A stretch of 64,000 nucleotides of DNA from JAVJRN01 sp040218415 (GTDB lineage: Bacteria; Bacteroidota; Bacteroidia; Cytophagales; Cyclobacteriaceae): positions 10,793-74,792 of the forward strand of contig JAVJRN010000065.1 of the NCBI GenBank assembly GCA_040218415.1. The letters run 5' to 3'. Shown piece after piece: positions 55,522-62,530 of this stretch; position 1 is the first letter of the stretch, and every line of letters begins with the position of its first letter. Below the pieces are notes generated by a model that was not told the origin of the DNA, ran no database searches, and saw nothing but the letters and a program-made list of their open reading frames with translations. Made by a program: the position numbers and the translations under genes.

Positions 55522-56128
55522 TAAGATTGAAACCGCATATTCTTTTAAAAAAGAGGAACTTAGTTTAATCAAGGCTAATTGTATTACACACGATGATTGG
55601 GATAAAAACGTTTTTAGCACTTTGAAAGGTAATATTCGAGATGCTTTAAGACCCGAGCAAGGTAATAAGTGTTGCTATTGCAAAAAAGTACTTGGCCATG
55701 ACATTAAAGAGGTAGATATTGAACATATTATATCTAAAGCAACTTATCCAAAATTCACATTTGAATCTAAAAACCTTGCATTATCTTGCCCTGCTTGTAA
55801 TACCATAAAAGGTGACAAACCTGTTTTATCAAAAAAAATAGTACGACATCCCAGTCATTCCAAAAACCACACAATTGTTCATGCACATTATGATGACTAT
55901 TCCCTACATATTAAAATTCATGATGGCTGTGTTTTTGAACCATTAACAAAAAAGGGAAGTCACACTATAACTACATGTGAATTATTTAGATTGAAACTTG
56001 TCGAAAAAAAAGCTAAAGCTTCATTATCAAAGAAATCAGAAGAAAGCGAATTAATTAATCTAATAATGAATGCTTCACCAACGGAATTGACAGACGCAAT
56101 GAAGGAATTAATGAAAAGAATAAAATAA
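55514..56128 (+). CDS. HNH nuclease (PtuB-like) paired with the ATPase
   Basis: The 204-residue protein has an HNH core typical of the TIGR02646 type: CCYCKK (Cys53 and Cys56), VDIEHIISKATYP (His71), SKNLALSCPACNTIKGDKP (Asn87, Cys92, Cys95, Asn96 and Lys99). It overlaps the ATPase gene by eight bases in another frame, so co-translation is likely. In Septu the HNH protein degrades nucleic acid upon activation. Its C-terminal half is basic and helical with no further motif recognised. Confidence 0.85.
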   Translation: MDNKIETAYSFKKEELSLIKANCITHDDWDKNVFSTLKGNIRDALRPEQGNKCCYCKKVLGHDIKEVDIEHIISKATYPKFTFESKNLALSCPACNTIKGDKPVLSKKIVRHPSHSKNHTIVHAHYDDYSLHIKIHDGCVFEPLTKKGSHTITTCELFRLKLVEKKAKASLSKKSEESELINLIMNASPTELTDAMKELMKRIK

Positions 56129-56143
56129 CGAACGCCCAACAAT

Positions 56144-56182
56144 CGCTATAAAAACATGCCCTTCGGGACACGTTTCATAGCG
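56144..56182. repeat. Short cassette-like inverted repeat after the ATPase/HNH pair
   Basis: The arms cgctataaaaacatgccc (56144-56161) and gggacacgtttcatagcg (56165-56182) pair imperfectly around a 3-nt loop. The core cccttcggga is shared with the element near 60993, and the right flank resembles the element at 52044-52116. Confidence 0.6.
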
Positions 56183-56205
56183 GGAACGTTTACCTGCAAT
56201 AAAAC

Positions 56206-56898
56206 TTGAAAATCCAAGATTACATAAACGAACAAAACGAATCGATTTGGAAAGAGCTTTCTCAAAGCTATAAAATCGAACTAATTCATGAACCGAAAGA
56301 GTGGTCATGGAAGATTAATACAGAAGACCCTTGGATAAAGAAAATAATAACACCAACTAGAGAAATTGAAATATCTTCATTTTCACATGAACTATTACAC
56401 CTTTATATAGATCACATGGGAATGACAACACCAAAAGAAATTCTTCATTCAATTTATGGCGAACTTTCTTTTCAAGTATTAACTAAAAACGGACTTTTTT
56501 CAATCCTACATAATTTCTGTAGTCATAAAAAGATGTTTCCTTTCTTTATCGAAATGGGATTTAACGAAAAAGATTTCATATCATTTCCTGCAAAATTCGG
56601 ATATCTGACACGCTTAACTCTGAAATCTAAAATGATTCAAAAGCAGGCAGTTGGTGTAACAGATTTTATAGGTAACACTTTAGCTTTAATGAATAATATG
56701 GGGAGTTCAAATGAAAAATACAATTCGAAAAAATTAAAAAAACTCAATGCTATTTCCTCTTCATTATTTTCTATTATTGAAGTTTTTGATCAATCTTGGG
56801 CAAACACGAGTGATTATGACATAATTCCTTCATTTATAATATTCGAACAAGAACTCAATGAATGGTTGATAAATAACAAGATCAAATTTTCTCATTAA
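56206..56898 (+). CDS. Putative zinc metallopeptidase (HELLH) in the island
   Basis: The 230-residue protein has EISSFSHELLHLYIDH, an HExxH motif with His61, Glu62 and His65, and a further His70. This suggests a zinc hydrolase, possibly of the minigluzincin or IrrE type. The remainder is helical with no named domain. It begins at a TTG; no better ATG exists near. It lies just after an inverted-repeat element, so it may be a single-gene cassette. Function unproven. Confidence 0.62.
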   Translation: MKIQDYINEQNESIWKELSQSYKIELIHEPKEWSWKINTEDPWIKKIITPTREIEISSFSHELLHLYIDHMGMTTPKEILHSIYGELSFQVLTKNGLFSILHNFCSHKKMFPFFIEMGFNEKDFISFPAKFGYLTRLTLKSKMIQKQAVGVTDFIGNTLALMNNMGSSNEKYNSKKLKKLNAISSSLFSIIEVFDQSWANTSDYDIIPSFIIFEQELNEWLINNKIKFSH

Positions 56899-56947
56899 AT
56901 GGATCAGATAACTCAAGATATTCAAAACATAATAGTCTCCGTCCGTC

Positions 56948-57305
56948 CTAGCTGACCCGCGTTTAGCCATTTCGGAGCAACGCGTGCCTGTTCTTTGCTT
57001 GTACTTTGATCAAAGAAAGTCGGTCGGAATGGTTGTTACGAACGTTCGAAAAAGCAGGTAAAGACCTGAAGTGTGTTTCAAATAACAAAGTTTGGCAAGA
57101 TGTGAATCAACCTAAGTCAATAGTGACTCATGCTTTTCTTGATCAGAAATTAATCTATACCCATGGTAACCCTGTTGAAGCAGAAATAGTAAATGAAGCA
57201 GCGCAATATTTGTATAATTCTGCAAGAGATTATGCCGGGCAAATGGGTGAGTAGATGTGATTATTTTGGAATGAGAAACGCGTTGCAAACGCGCTCTAGC
57301 GGAGG
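56948..57305 (+). mobile_element. Remnant of a REP-associated (Y1-type) tyrosine transposase element, copy 1
   Basis: This 358-bp segment is near-identical to 58797-59156. It holds a truncated transposase C-terminus (57006-57254). Its left flank has cgcgtttagcca...aacgcg, a cgcgtt/aacgcg inverted pair, and its right flank has aacgcgttgcaaacgcgctc. The structure fits a degenerate RAYT with REP-like flanks. The catalytic tyrosine region is missing. Confidence 0.65.
57006..57254 (+). pseudogene. Truncated RAYT-type transposase C-terminus, copy 1
   Basis: The 82-codon frame has FEKAGKDLKCVSNNKVWQDVNQ..IVTHAFLDQKLIYTHGNPVEAEIVNEAAQYLYNSARDYAG. It ends like REP-associated transposases of Bacteroidota, which have (F/Y)xxQKLxYIHxNPVxAxIV and YxYSSAxDY(A/S)G. 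The HUH and catalytic tyrosine parts are absent, and the reading frame lacks a true start. Confidence 0.65.
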
Positions 57306-57345
57306 GATGTTGATATAACCGTTTCATTTGTTACGATTCTGTAGC
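57304..57345 (+). pseudogene. Fragment of a MazF/PemK-type toxin gene
   Basis: Right after the transposase remnant, gttgatataaccgtttcatt encodes VDITVSFVT, matching VDVTVSFIT in the MazF pseudogene at 58401-58720. The frame then closes at a TAG. It is about 40 bp and suggests recombination or insertion near a mazF copy. Confidence 0.55.
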
Positions 57346-57407
57346 GTTATATTTTATATAAAAACAACAAAATACCTACGTCAGAGAAAAACATGTAACT
57401 TTATTTT

Positions 57408-57875
57408 ATGAAACCAAGGCTATATTTTGATACTTCTGTTTTCGGTGGAATTTATGATGAAGAGTTTCAATTTGAGACAGATAAGTTATTTGAGATGGTT
57501 GAGAAAGGAGAAATAATTTGCGTTTACTCTGATCTGACCATAACCGAATTGGAAAATGCGCCTGAAAAAGTAAAAATGCATTTCAAAAATTTACCGTCTG
57601 CCAATATGTTAAAGGTTGATATCAAGGAGGAAAGTTTTTCGCTTGCAGATCAATACATTGCTGAAAAGGTAGTAGGCAGAACAAGTTATGATGATTGTCT
57701 TCACATCGCTACTGCCACTTTGAACAAAGTTGACTATTTGATTAGCTGGAATTTTAAGCACATCGTAAATGTATTTAGAATAAGAGGTTACAACTCGATA
57801 AATATTAAAAACGGATTTGTTCAATTAGACATCCGTTCGCCAAAAGAAATAGTGAATTATGGAACCACGGATTAA
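57408..57875 (+). CDS. PIN-domain (VapC-like) toxin
   Basis: The 155-residue protein has a PIN fold: RLYFDTSVFGGIYD (first Asp), ITELENAP (Glu), TSYDDCLHIATATLNKVDYLISWNFKHI (third and fourth acidic residues, with NFKHI for the usual D-F). PIN toxins are RNases that block translation. Its 3' end overlaps a 49-residue partner by 17 bases, so the unit is a toxin-first module. Intact by eye. Confidence 0.85.
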   Translation: MKPRLYFDTSVFGGIYDEEFQFETDKLFEMVEKGEIICVYSDLTITELENAPEKVKMHFKNLPSANMLKVDIKEESFSLADQYIAEKVVGRTSYDDCLHIATATLNKVDYLISWNFKHIVNVFRIRGYNSINIKNGFVQLDIRSPKEIVNYGTTD

Positions 57876-58008
57876 AGAAAAACAATTTGATAGTGTAAAG
57901 TTTTTTCGTGAAGAGAAGGAAAGAATATCTCGCGAAACTGAAGGTTTGACCTATAAAGAATTTAAAGCATATCTCGAGAAGCATAAGAAATGGGCTGAAA
58001 CAAAATAA
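57859..58008 (+). CDS. Small partner/antitoxin of the PIN toxin
   Basis: The 49-residue highly charged helix-rich protein (MEPRIKEKQFDSVKFFREEK, then a short DLT-like YKEFKAYLEKHKK) starts at an ATG inside the toxin gene, overlapping it by 17 bases. Such short charged partners are typical antitoxins. No DNA-binding motif is visible, so assignment is by position and composition. Confidence 0.65.
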   Translation: MEPRIKEKQFDSVKFFREEKERISRETEGLTYKEFKAYLEKHKKWAETK

Positions 58009-58176
58009 AGCCGAACATACAACATTCTGTATAAATCATGGCTGTTCAGTAGGTTGTTGTACTAGATTGGGCCCTTTACAAGCTGTGGGTTGAGCCGATA
58101 GCTAATCGTTGTGGGGCATGGTAGGACAGATCGAAGACAAGAAAAAATTCCGTAAATTTGATATAAAGGTAGACCA

Positions 58177-58404
58177 ATGACACGAGAAACATTAATAAAG
58201 AAAACCATCGACAATATGAGCAAATTACCTGATCAAAAATTGAAGGAAGTATCAGATTTTGCCGAATTTTTACTGAGTAAAATTGAAAACCAAATAATGA
58301 CTGAAGGGATTCAAAAACTAGTTTCCGACTCAAAAACATTTAAATTCCTTGAAGGCGAAGAAGACCTTTACTCATTAGACGACCTTAAGGAAAAATATAA
58401 ATGA
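58177..58404 (+). CDS. MazE-side antitoxin (DUF2281-like)
   Basis: The 75-residue protein has IDNMSKLPDQKLKEVSDFAEFLLSKIENQ, the amphipathic helix typical of DUF2281-type antitoxins, and a toxin-binding acidic C-terminus (EGEEDLYSLDDLKEKYK). Its stop overlaps the MazF start (ATGA), so the two are translationally coupled. The toxin is frameshifted, so this antitoxin may be an orphan. Confidence 0.75.
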   Translation: MTRETLIKKTIDNMSKLPDQKLKEVSDFAEFLLSKIENQIMTEGIQKLVSDSKTFKFLEGEEDLYSLDDLKEKYK

Positions 58405-58720
58405 ATAAGGGCTACATTGTTCTAATACCATTCCCATTTACAGACCTTTCAGGAACCAAGAATAGACCAGCGCTCATTCTCGCAGACGGGTTGATGTAAC
58501 CGTTTCATTTATTACGACTCAATTAAAATGGAAGGAAGACTTTGATATAAAAATTGAGCCATCACAGACAAATGGACTTAAAAGAACTTCTTTAGTCAGA
58601 TTAAGTAAACTTGCAACCGTTGATAAGGACTTAGTGCTTGGCAGCCTTGGCAGCCTGTCTCGAGACGAATTGACTGTTGTTGACAAGAACTTGATTAAAA
58701 TATTTAAACTGGAGCAATAA
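58401..58720 (+). pseudogene. MazF/PemK toxin gene with a frameshift
   Basis: The first part encodes MNKGYIVLIPFPFTDLSGTKNRPALILADG, then meets a TAA. The next frame continues as RVDVTVSFITTQLKWKEDFDIKIEP, SLVRLSKLATVDKDLVLGSLGSLS and ends at TAA 58718-58720. Both halves match the MazF fold in order, so a single-nucleotide indel near 58485-58495 broke the gene. The RNase is presumably inactive. Confidence 0.88.
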
Positions 58721-58796
58721 TCTCGCCCATGACATTCAGTATGAAATCATGGCGGATCAGTGCCAGACGATACTTTTCTGCTTTCTGGTGAGCTCC

Positions 58797-59156
58797 CTAG
58801 CTGGCGCGCGTTTAGCCATTTCTGGCGCAACGCGTGCCTGATCTGTGCTTGTACTTTGATTAAAGAAAGTCGGTTGGATGGTTGTTACGAACGTTCGAAA
58901 AAGCAGGTAAAGACCTGAAGTGTATTTCAAATAACAAAGTTTGACAAGATGTGAATCAACCTAAGTCAATAGTGACTCATGCTTTTCTTGATCAGAAATT
59001 AATCTATACCCATGGTAACCCTGTTGAAGCAGAAATAGTAAATGAAGCAGCGCAATATTTGTATAATTCCGCAAGAGATTATGCCGGGTCAAAATGGATG
59101 AGTAGGTGTGATTGTTTTGGAATGAGAAACGGGTGGCAAACGCGCTCTAGCGGAGG
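58797..59156 (+). mobile_element. Remnant of a REP-associated transposase element, copy 2
   Basis: This 360-bp segment repeats 56948-57305 with scattered substitutions, and has its own truncated transposase C-terminus (from about 58862, ending DYAG). It is flanked left by atgacattcagtatgaaat and right by accgatagcttatcgttac, which together resemble the arms of a cassette-type element. It thus probably inserted into such an element. Inactive remnant. Confidence 0.6.
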
Positions 59157-59334
59157 CAGTTTCACTACATTAGTACTTTTTAGAGATGGTACGGCCACAT
59201 CGTCATATTTAAGCGTTACCTACAATTTCGTATTCAATTAATTCCAATTAATGGAAACCCCAAGCTCGGGGCATACAACCGATAGCTTATCGTTACAGCG
59301 CATTATCTTCTATACGCATATCTTCCTAACACAC

Positions 59335-59365
59335 TTGACTCAAAGTAACTTTTAAGTTACCTTTG
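59335..59365 (+). promoter_or_regulatory. Promoter and inverted-repeat operator of the HigBA module
   Basis: A TTG (59335-59337) lies 20 bases upstream of TACCTTTG (59358-59365), which fits the Bacteroidota -33/-7 pattern. Between them the imperfect palindrome aaagtaacttttaagttacc could bind the HigA antitoxin. The toxin ATG at 59370 is very close to the predicted start site, so the mRNA may be leaderless. Confidence 0.6.
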
Positions 59366-59369
59366 TCGT

Positions 59370-59726
59370 ATGAACAAGATCCGAGAGGTTATTGCTTACA
59401 AACACTATTTTGAGGAATTCCTTAGCAAACAACCTGTGAAGGTTCAAGACAAGGTTTTCAAAATAATAGAAGCAATTGAAACACTCGAACGGGTTCCAAG
59501 CCACTATTTAAAACATTTGGCTGGAACTGATGGACTTTACGAGGCTAGAGTTAAGCTGGGATCGAATATATGGAGAGTGTTCTGCTTTTTTGACGAAGGA
59601 AGATTGGTGATTCTATTGAATGGATTTCAAAAGAAAACTCAGAAAACACCAAAGTCTGAAATTGAAAAAGCTTTGAGAATAATGAACGAATATTATCACA
59701 ACAAAACGAACAAACATGGAAACTAA
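59370..59726 (+). CDS. higB: HigB/RelE-type toxin (phage-derived Gp49-like)
   Basis: The 118-residue protein matches the HigB/Gp49-like RelE fold: VIAYKHYFEEFLSKQPVKVQDKVFKIIEAIE, LKHLAGTDGLYEARVKLGSNIWRVFCFFDEGRLVILLNGFQKKTQKTPKSEIEKALRIMNEYYHN. It overlaps the HigA gene by 11 bases. The toxin would cleave mRNA at the ribosome. The gene is intact and preceded by an operator-like palindrome. Confidence 0.9.
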   Translation: MNKIREVIAYKHYFEEFLSKQPVKVQDKVFKIIEAIETLERVPSHYLKHLAGTDGLYEARVKLGSNIWRVFCFFDEGRLVILLNGFQKKTQKTPKSEIEKALRIMNEYYHNKTNKHGN

Positions 59727-60006
59727 ATCTTGGAAAACCATTAAGGATGATGTCTATGGAAAGAAAGGAACCCCAAGACGTGACCAACTGGAACGTGAAG
59801 CTGAAGGGTTAAAAGTCGGACTTTTATTACGTCAGGCGCGAGAAGATAAACACTTAACTCAACAGCAACTTGGCGAACTTGTTGATAAGAAACGAACCTA
59901 CATTTCTAGAGTAGAGAACGATGGTAGCAACTTAACCCTAAAAACGCTTTACGACATAGTTGAGAAGGGACTTGGAGGCAAAGTAACAATCAGCATAGAC
60001 GTATAA
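59716..60006 (+). CDS. higA: HigA-type XRE antitoxin
   Basis: The 96-residue protein has a C-terminal HTH_3 domain (VGLLLRQAREDKHLTQQQLGELVDKKRTYISRVENDGSNLTLKTLYDIVEKGLG). It overlaps the toxin gene by 11 bases and is expected to neutralise HigB and repress the pair. The preceding palindrome is its likely operator. Confidence 0.9.
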   Translation: METKSWKTIKDDVYGKKGTPRRDQLEREAEGLKVGLLLRQAREDKHLTQQQLGELVDKKRTYISRVENDGSNLTLKTLYDIVEKGLGGKVTISIDV

Positions 60007-60035
60007 AACATTATATTGTTAGGTGCAATTGAAAC

Positions 60036-60971
60036 ATGGAAATAAGAAAAGACTTAGAGAATGAATTAAATCGAGCGATCTTGATTGCAAAAAAACTGCA
60101 AGAATATGATGATAGTTGGGTGCACAATAAGCATCAAGAGGACATGAGAGATATTTATCAACTTCCTCATCACCTCAGTGCTCCATTGGAACAAGTCTAT
60201 GCTGAAGGAAGACAAATGGCTCGATCTTTTGCTTATGCATTATGCTCATTTAATAATGTTGAAGAACACAGCACAGTCTATTCTTGGGTTAAAGACCTTG
60301 AAGAAAATTGGTTAAAGTATTCCGATTATTATAACAGCGTAATTGAAAAGGCTGAAGAAACACAAACCAATATTGGCAGGCAATATAACTCAATTAGCCA
60401 GATGATTTATACTTTAAAGAATCAGATTAAATTAATGGAACAAACTGCTATCCTTCTGACAATTATTAAGGGAAAATCGATTTATTTAATAGAGGAGAGA
60501 GCAATTAATCATACAGCGAAATCATCAATTGACCTACCTCCAAATGATGATGAAAATTATGACGTATTCATTAGTCATGCATCTGAGGATAAGATTGATT
60601 ACGTAGAGCCATTAAACAAAGTCTTAGAAGATGAGGGAATTAAAATTTGGTATGACAAAAACGAAATCTTATGGGGTGACAGCCTTGTAAGGAAAATAAA
60701 CCAGGGATTGTCAAAATCGCAATTTGCAATTGTAGTTCTCTCAATTAATTTCATTCAAAAGAATTGGCCAACAACAGAATTAGAAGCTGTATTAAATATT
60801 GAAACTTCCAAAGGGGAAGTTCGAGTTCTTCCTTTATTGATTGGGAATCAAGAAGAAATCAATTCTATAATTGACAAATACCCACTCATTGCAGGTAAGA
60901 GATACTTAAAATATTCTGATGGCAATCAGGTAATAGTTAGTTCATTAAAAGAAAGACTAAAAAGCACCTAA
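60036..60971 (+). CDS. TIR-domain protein with helical N-terminus
   Basis: The 311-residue protein has a helical region (about 1-165) and a C-terminal TIR domain (about 174-305): YDVFISHASEDKIDYVEPLNKVLEDEGIKIWYDKNEILWGDSL, then QFAIVVLSINFIQKNWPTTELEAVLN with Glu248 in the WPTTE motif, the position of the catalytic Glu of NADase TIRs. It may therefore hydrolyse NAD+ and act in abortive defence. No adjacent effector partner is seen, so it may act alone or with another cassette. The gene lies 30 bases after higA. Antiphage function is inferred from family. Confidence 0.85.
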   Translation: MEIRKDLENELNRAILIAKKLQEYDDSWVHNKHQEDMRDIYQLPHHLSAPLEQVYAEGRQMARSFAYALCSFNNVEEHSTVYSWVKDLEENWLKYSDYYNSVIEKAEETQTNIGRQYNSISQMIYTLKNQIKLMEQTAILLTIIKGKSIYLIEERAINHTAKSSIDLPPNDDENYDVFISHASEDKIDYVEPLNKVLEDEGIKIWYDKNEILWGDSLVRKINQGLSKSQFAIVVLSINFIQKNWPTTELEAVLNIETSKGEVRVLPLLIGNQEEINSIIDKYPLIAGKRYLKYSDGNQVIVSSLKERLKST

Positions 60972-60975
60972 TAAT

Positions 60976-61020
60976 GTGTATAGTGCACAGAACCCTTCGG
61001 GATGCCACGACACCACACAC
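60976..61020. repeat. Possible cassette-like element after the TIR gene
   Basis: The ccc-ttc-ggg hairpin core (60993-61001) is the same cccttcggga as in the element at 56144-56182. Outer partial pairs are gtgtatagtg and cacgacacc. It is weak alone but supports a shared element family. Confidence 0.4.
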
Positions 61021-61085
61021 GAAACGTTTGACGTCATCAATAGAAACTGAGACAAGAGTCACTTACTAAATCAAAAAAAAAGGAC

Positions 61086-61505
61086 ATGGATAGTTTGCTT
61101 AATAAAATAAGTAAAATTGAAGCGCTAATATTAGGAGCAAGCACAAATGGAGAAAAAAATGCTGCACTTTCGGCGAAAGAAAGGATTCTTAATAAACACC
61201 CCCATTTAGAAATTCATCGTGAACCAAAAGAATATAGTTTGCAAACAAGTGGGGAATGGAATAAAAAGTTGTTGATAGCTATTTGTCGAAAATATGGCGT
61301 AAAGCCATACAGATATAAACGACAGAAGTACACGACGGTAATGGTAAATATCAACGAGGATTTCTTAAATGAAATTTTATGGAAAGAATACACAGAATAT
61401 AGTAATCACTTAAATAGATTAATTGAAGAAATTACTGAAAGCTTAATAAGTAAAATTCATAAATATGAAGAAGAAGATATCATTCATGGAAACTTAACTC
61501 AGTAA
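61086..61505 (+). CDS. Uncharacterised protein with a DUF2786-like N-terminus
   Basis: The 139-residue protein begins with LLNKISKIEALILGASTNGEKNAALSAKERILNKH, like the helical N-terminus of DUF2786 (K-I-x-x-L-L-x-x-A-x-x-x-x-x-x-E-A-x-x-A). A central basic segment (YGVKPYRYKRQKYTTVMVNI) and a coiled-coil end follow. The DUF2786 zinc-like C-terminal part is missing. The function is unknown. It is an isolated short cassette in the island. Confidence 0.6.
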   Translation: MDSLLNKISKIEALILGASTNGEKNAALSAKERILNKHPHLEIHREPKEYSLQTSGEWNKKLLIAICRKYGVKPYRYKRQKYTTVMVNINEDFLNEILWKEYTEYSNHLNRLIEEITESLISKIHKYEEEDIIHGNLTQ

Positions 61506-61548
61506 AAATGAATCGAATGGAACTAAAAAATGCAATTAATCAAACTGC

Positions 61549-61821
61549 ATGCGAATTGAGCGCAATGTCAGATATATAAAAGATGAACAAGGAGTTTCTT
61601 ACGCCGAAACTGCCCTTAACAAAATTCTTACTTCAACTGCAATTCTGGGAAGAACTCCAAAAATGGGGAGAATTGAACCGTTCTTAGCTCATAAGAAAAC
61701 AGATTACCGATTCATTGTAGTGTGAAGCTATAAGATAATTTACAAGGTGGCACCTGATCATGTAACCATTTCAATCGTTTTTTATACTTCCAGAAACCCA
61801 AACAAAATGAAAGGAATTTAA
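61549..61821 (+). pseudogene. ParE/RelE-type toxin gene interrupted by TGA
   Basis: The frame reads RYIKDEQGVSYAETALNKILTSTAILGRTPKMGRIEPFL, DYRFIVV, then an in-frame TGA (61723-61725), then SYKIIYKVAPDHVTISIVFYTSRNPNKM to TAA. It is the ParE/RelE fold, where the intact proteins have (E/G)-(G/S)SYKIIYxV. A single base change (GGA to TGA) would explain the stop. Upstream, a short 23-residue frame at 61508 may be a remnant of its antitoxin. Confidence 0.75.
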
Positions 61822-61976
61822 GAGCTGAAAGTAACAAGCGCTAGCACGAATGCCCAAGCTGCCACTTTACAAACTTCTGTGCGAACATCACCATGAATCA
61901 GCAGACTTCACTATTTTAGTATTGTTCATAAGGAGAGAGCACAAGCCCAAGACATGAGCGTTTTTAAACTTAATAA

Positions 61977-62492
61977 ATGAAATTGATCGCGAGTATTCTA
62001 TTGATGTTATGTTTTGGTTTTACCAGTTTTTCTCAAGAAATGTTTACCGCAAGGAAAGGCTTGAGGTTCTTTCCTGGACATTTGCACACGGTCATTAGCT
62101 TGGATAGTTCCGAAATTCATTATCAGTTATTTAATCATTGGTACAATTTGTCCTATGCTCAACTTCGAGACATTACAATTCCAATAAATGCATTAGGTAA
62201 TTACGGTGTGCAAAACGATACATTGTCCTTTATCATTCAGAACCGCAAGATGAAACTCATTGATAAAAGGAATAAGCTCAACCAAAAAGTCAAACATCAA
62301 AAGCGCTGTGCTTCAACAGAGATCATGAGAAAAATATCATATGCCCATTCAATGGCGGAGAGACATGAAGATATGATGCACTTTCATTTGTACGAACAGG
62401 ATGACTTAAAGCAATCGGAAGAAATGTTTAAGAAACTCGTCAACAAAAACTTCGAAGAAGAAACAAAAAAGCGACCCGCCAACGATGGCTAA
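61977..62492 (+). CDS. Secreted protein of unknown function
   Basis: The 171-residue product has a signal peptide (MLCFGFTSFSQ). The N-terminal half (FFPGHLHTVISLDSSEIHYQLFNHWYNLSYAQLRDITIPINALGNYG) looks beta-rich; the C-terminal half is a charged helix, rich in Lys, His and Glu. No family is recognised. It follows the last island cassette by about 155 bases and may be a native gene of the right flank. Confidence 0.7.
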   Translation: MKLIASILLMLCFGFTSFSQEMFTARKGLRFFPGHLHTVISLDSSEIHYQLFNHWYNLSYAQLRDITIPINALGNYGVQNDTLSFIIQNRKMKLIDKRNKLNQKVKHQKRCASTEIMRKISYAHSMAERHEDMMHFHLYEQDDLKQSEEMFKKLVNKNFEEETKKRPANDG

Positions 62493-62530
62493 CTGAACAG
62501 AGAGGCAGCCCACTTTTAATGCTCAGCTCA

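Noticed and set aside
50380..61970. Prophage
   Set aside because: No phage structural, integrase or lysis genes are seen; only defence and toxin-antitoxin modules and a transposase remnant.
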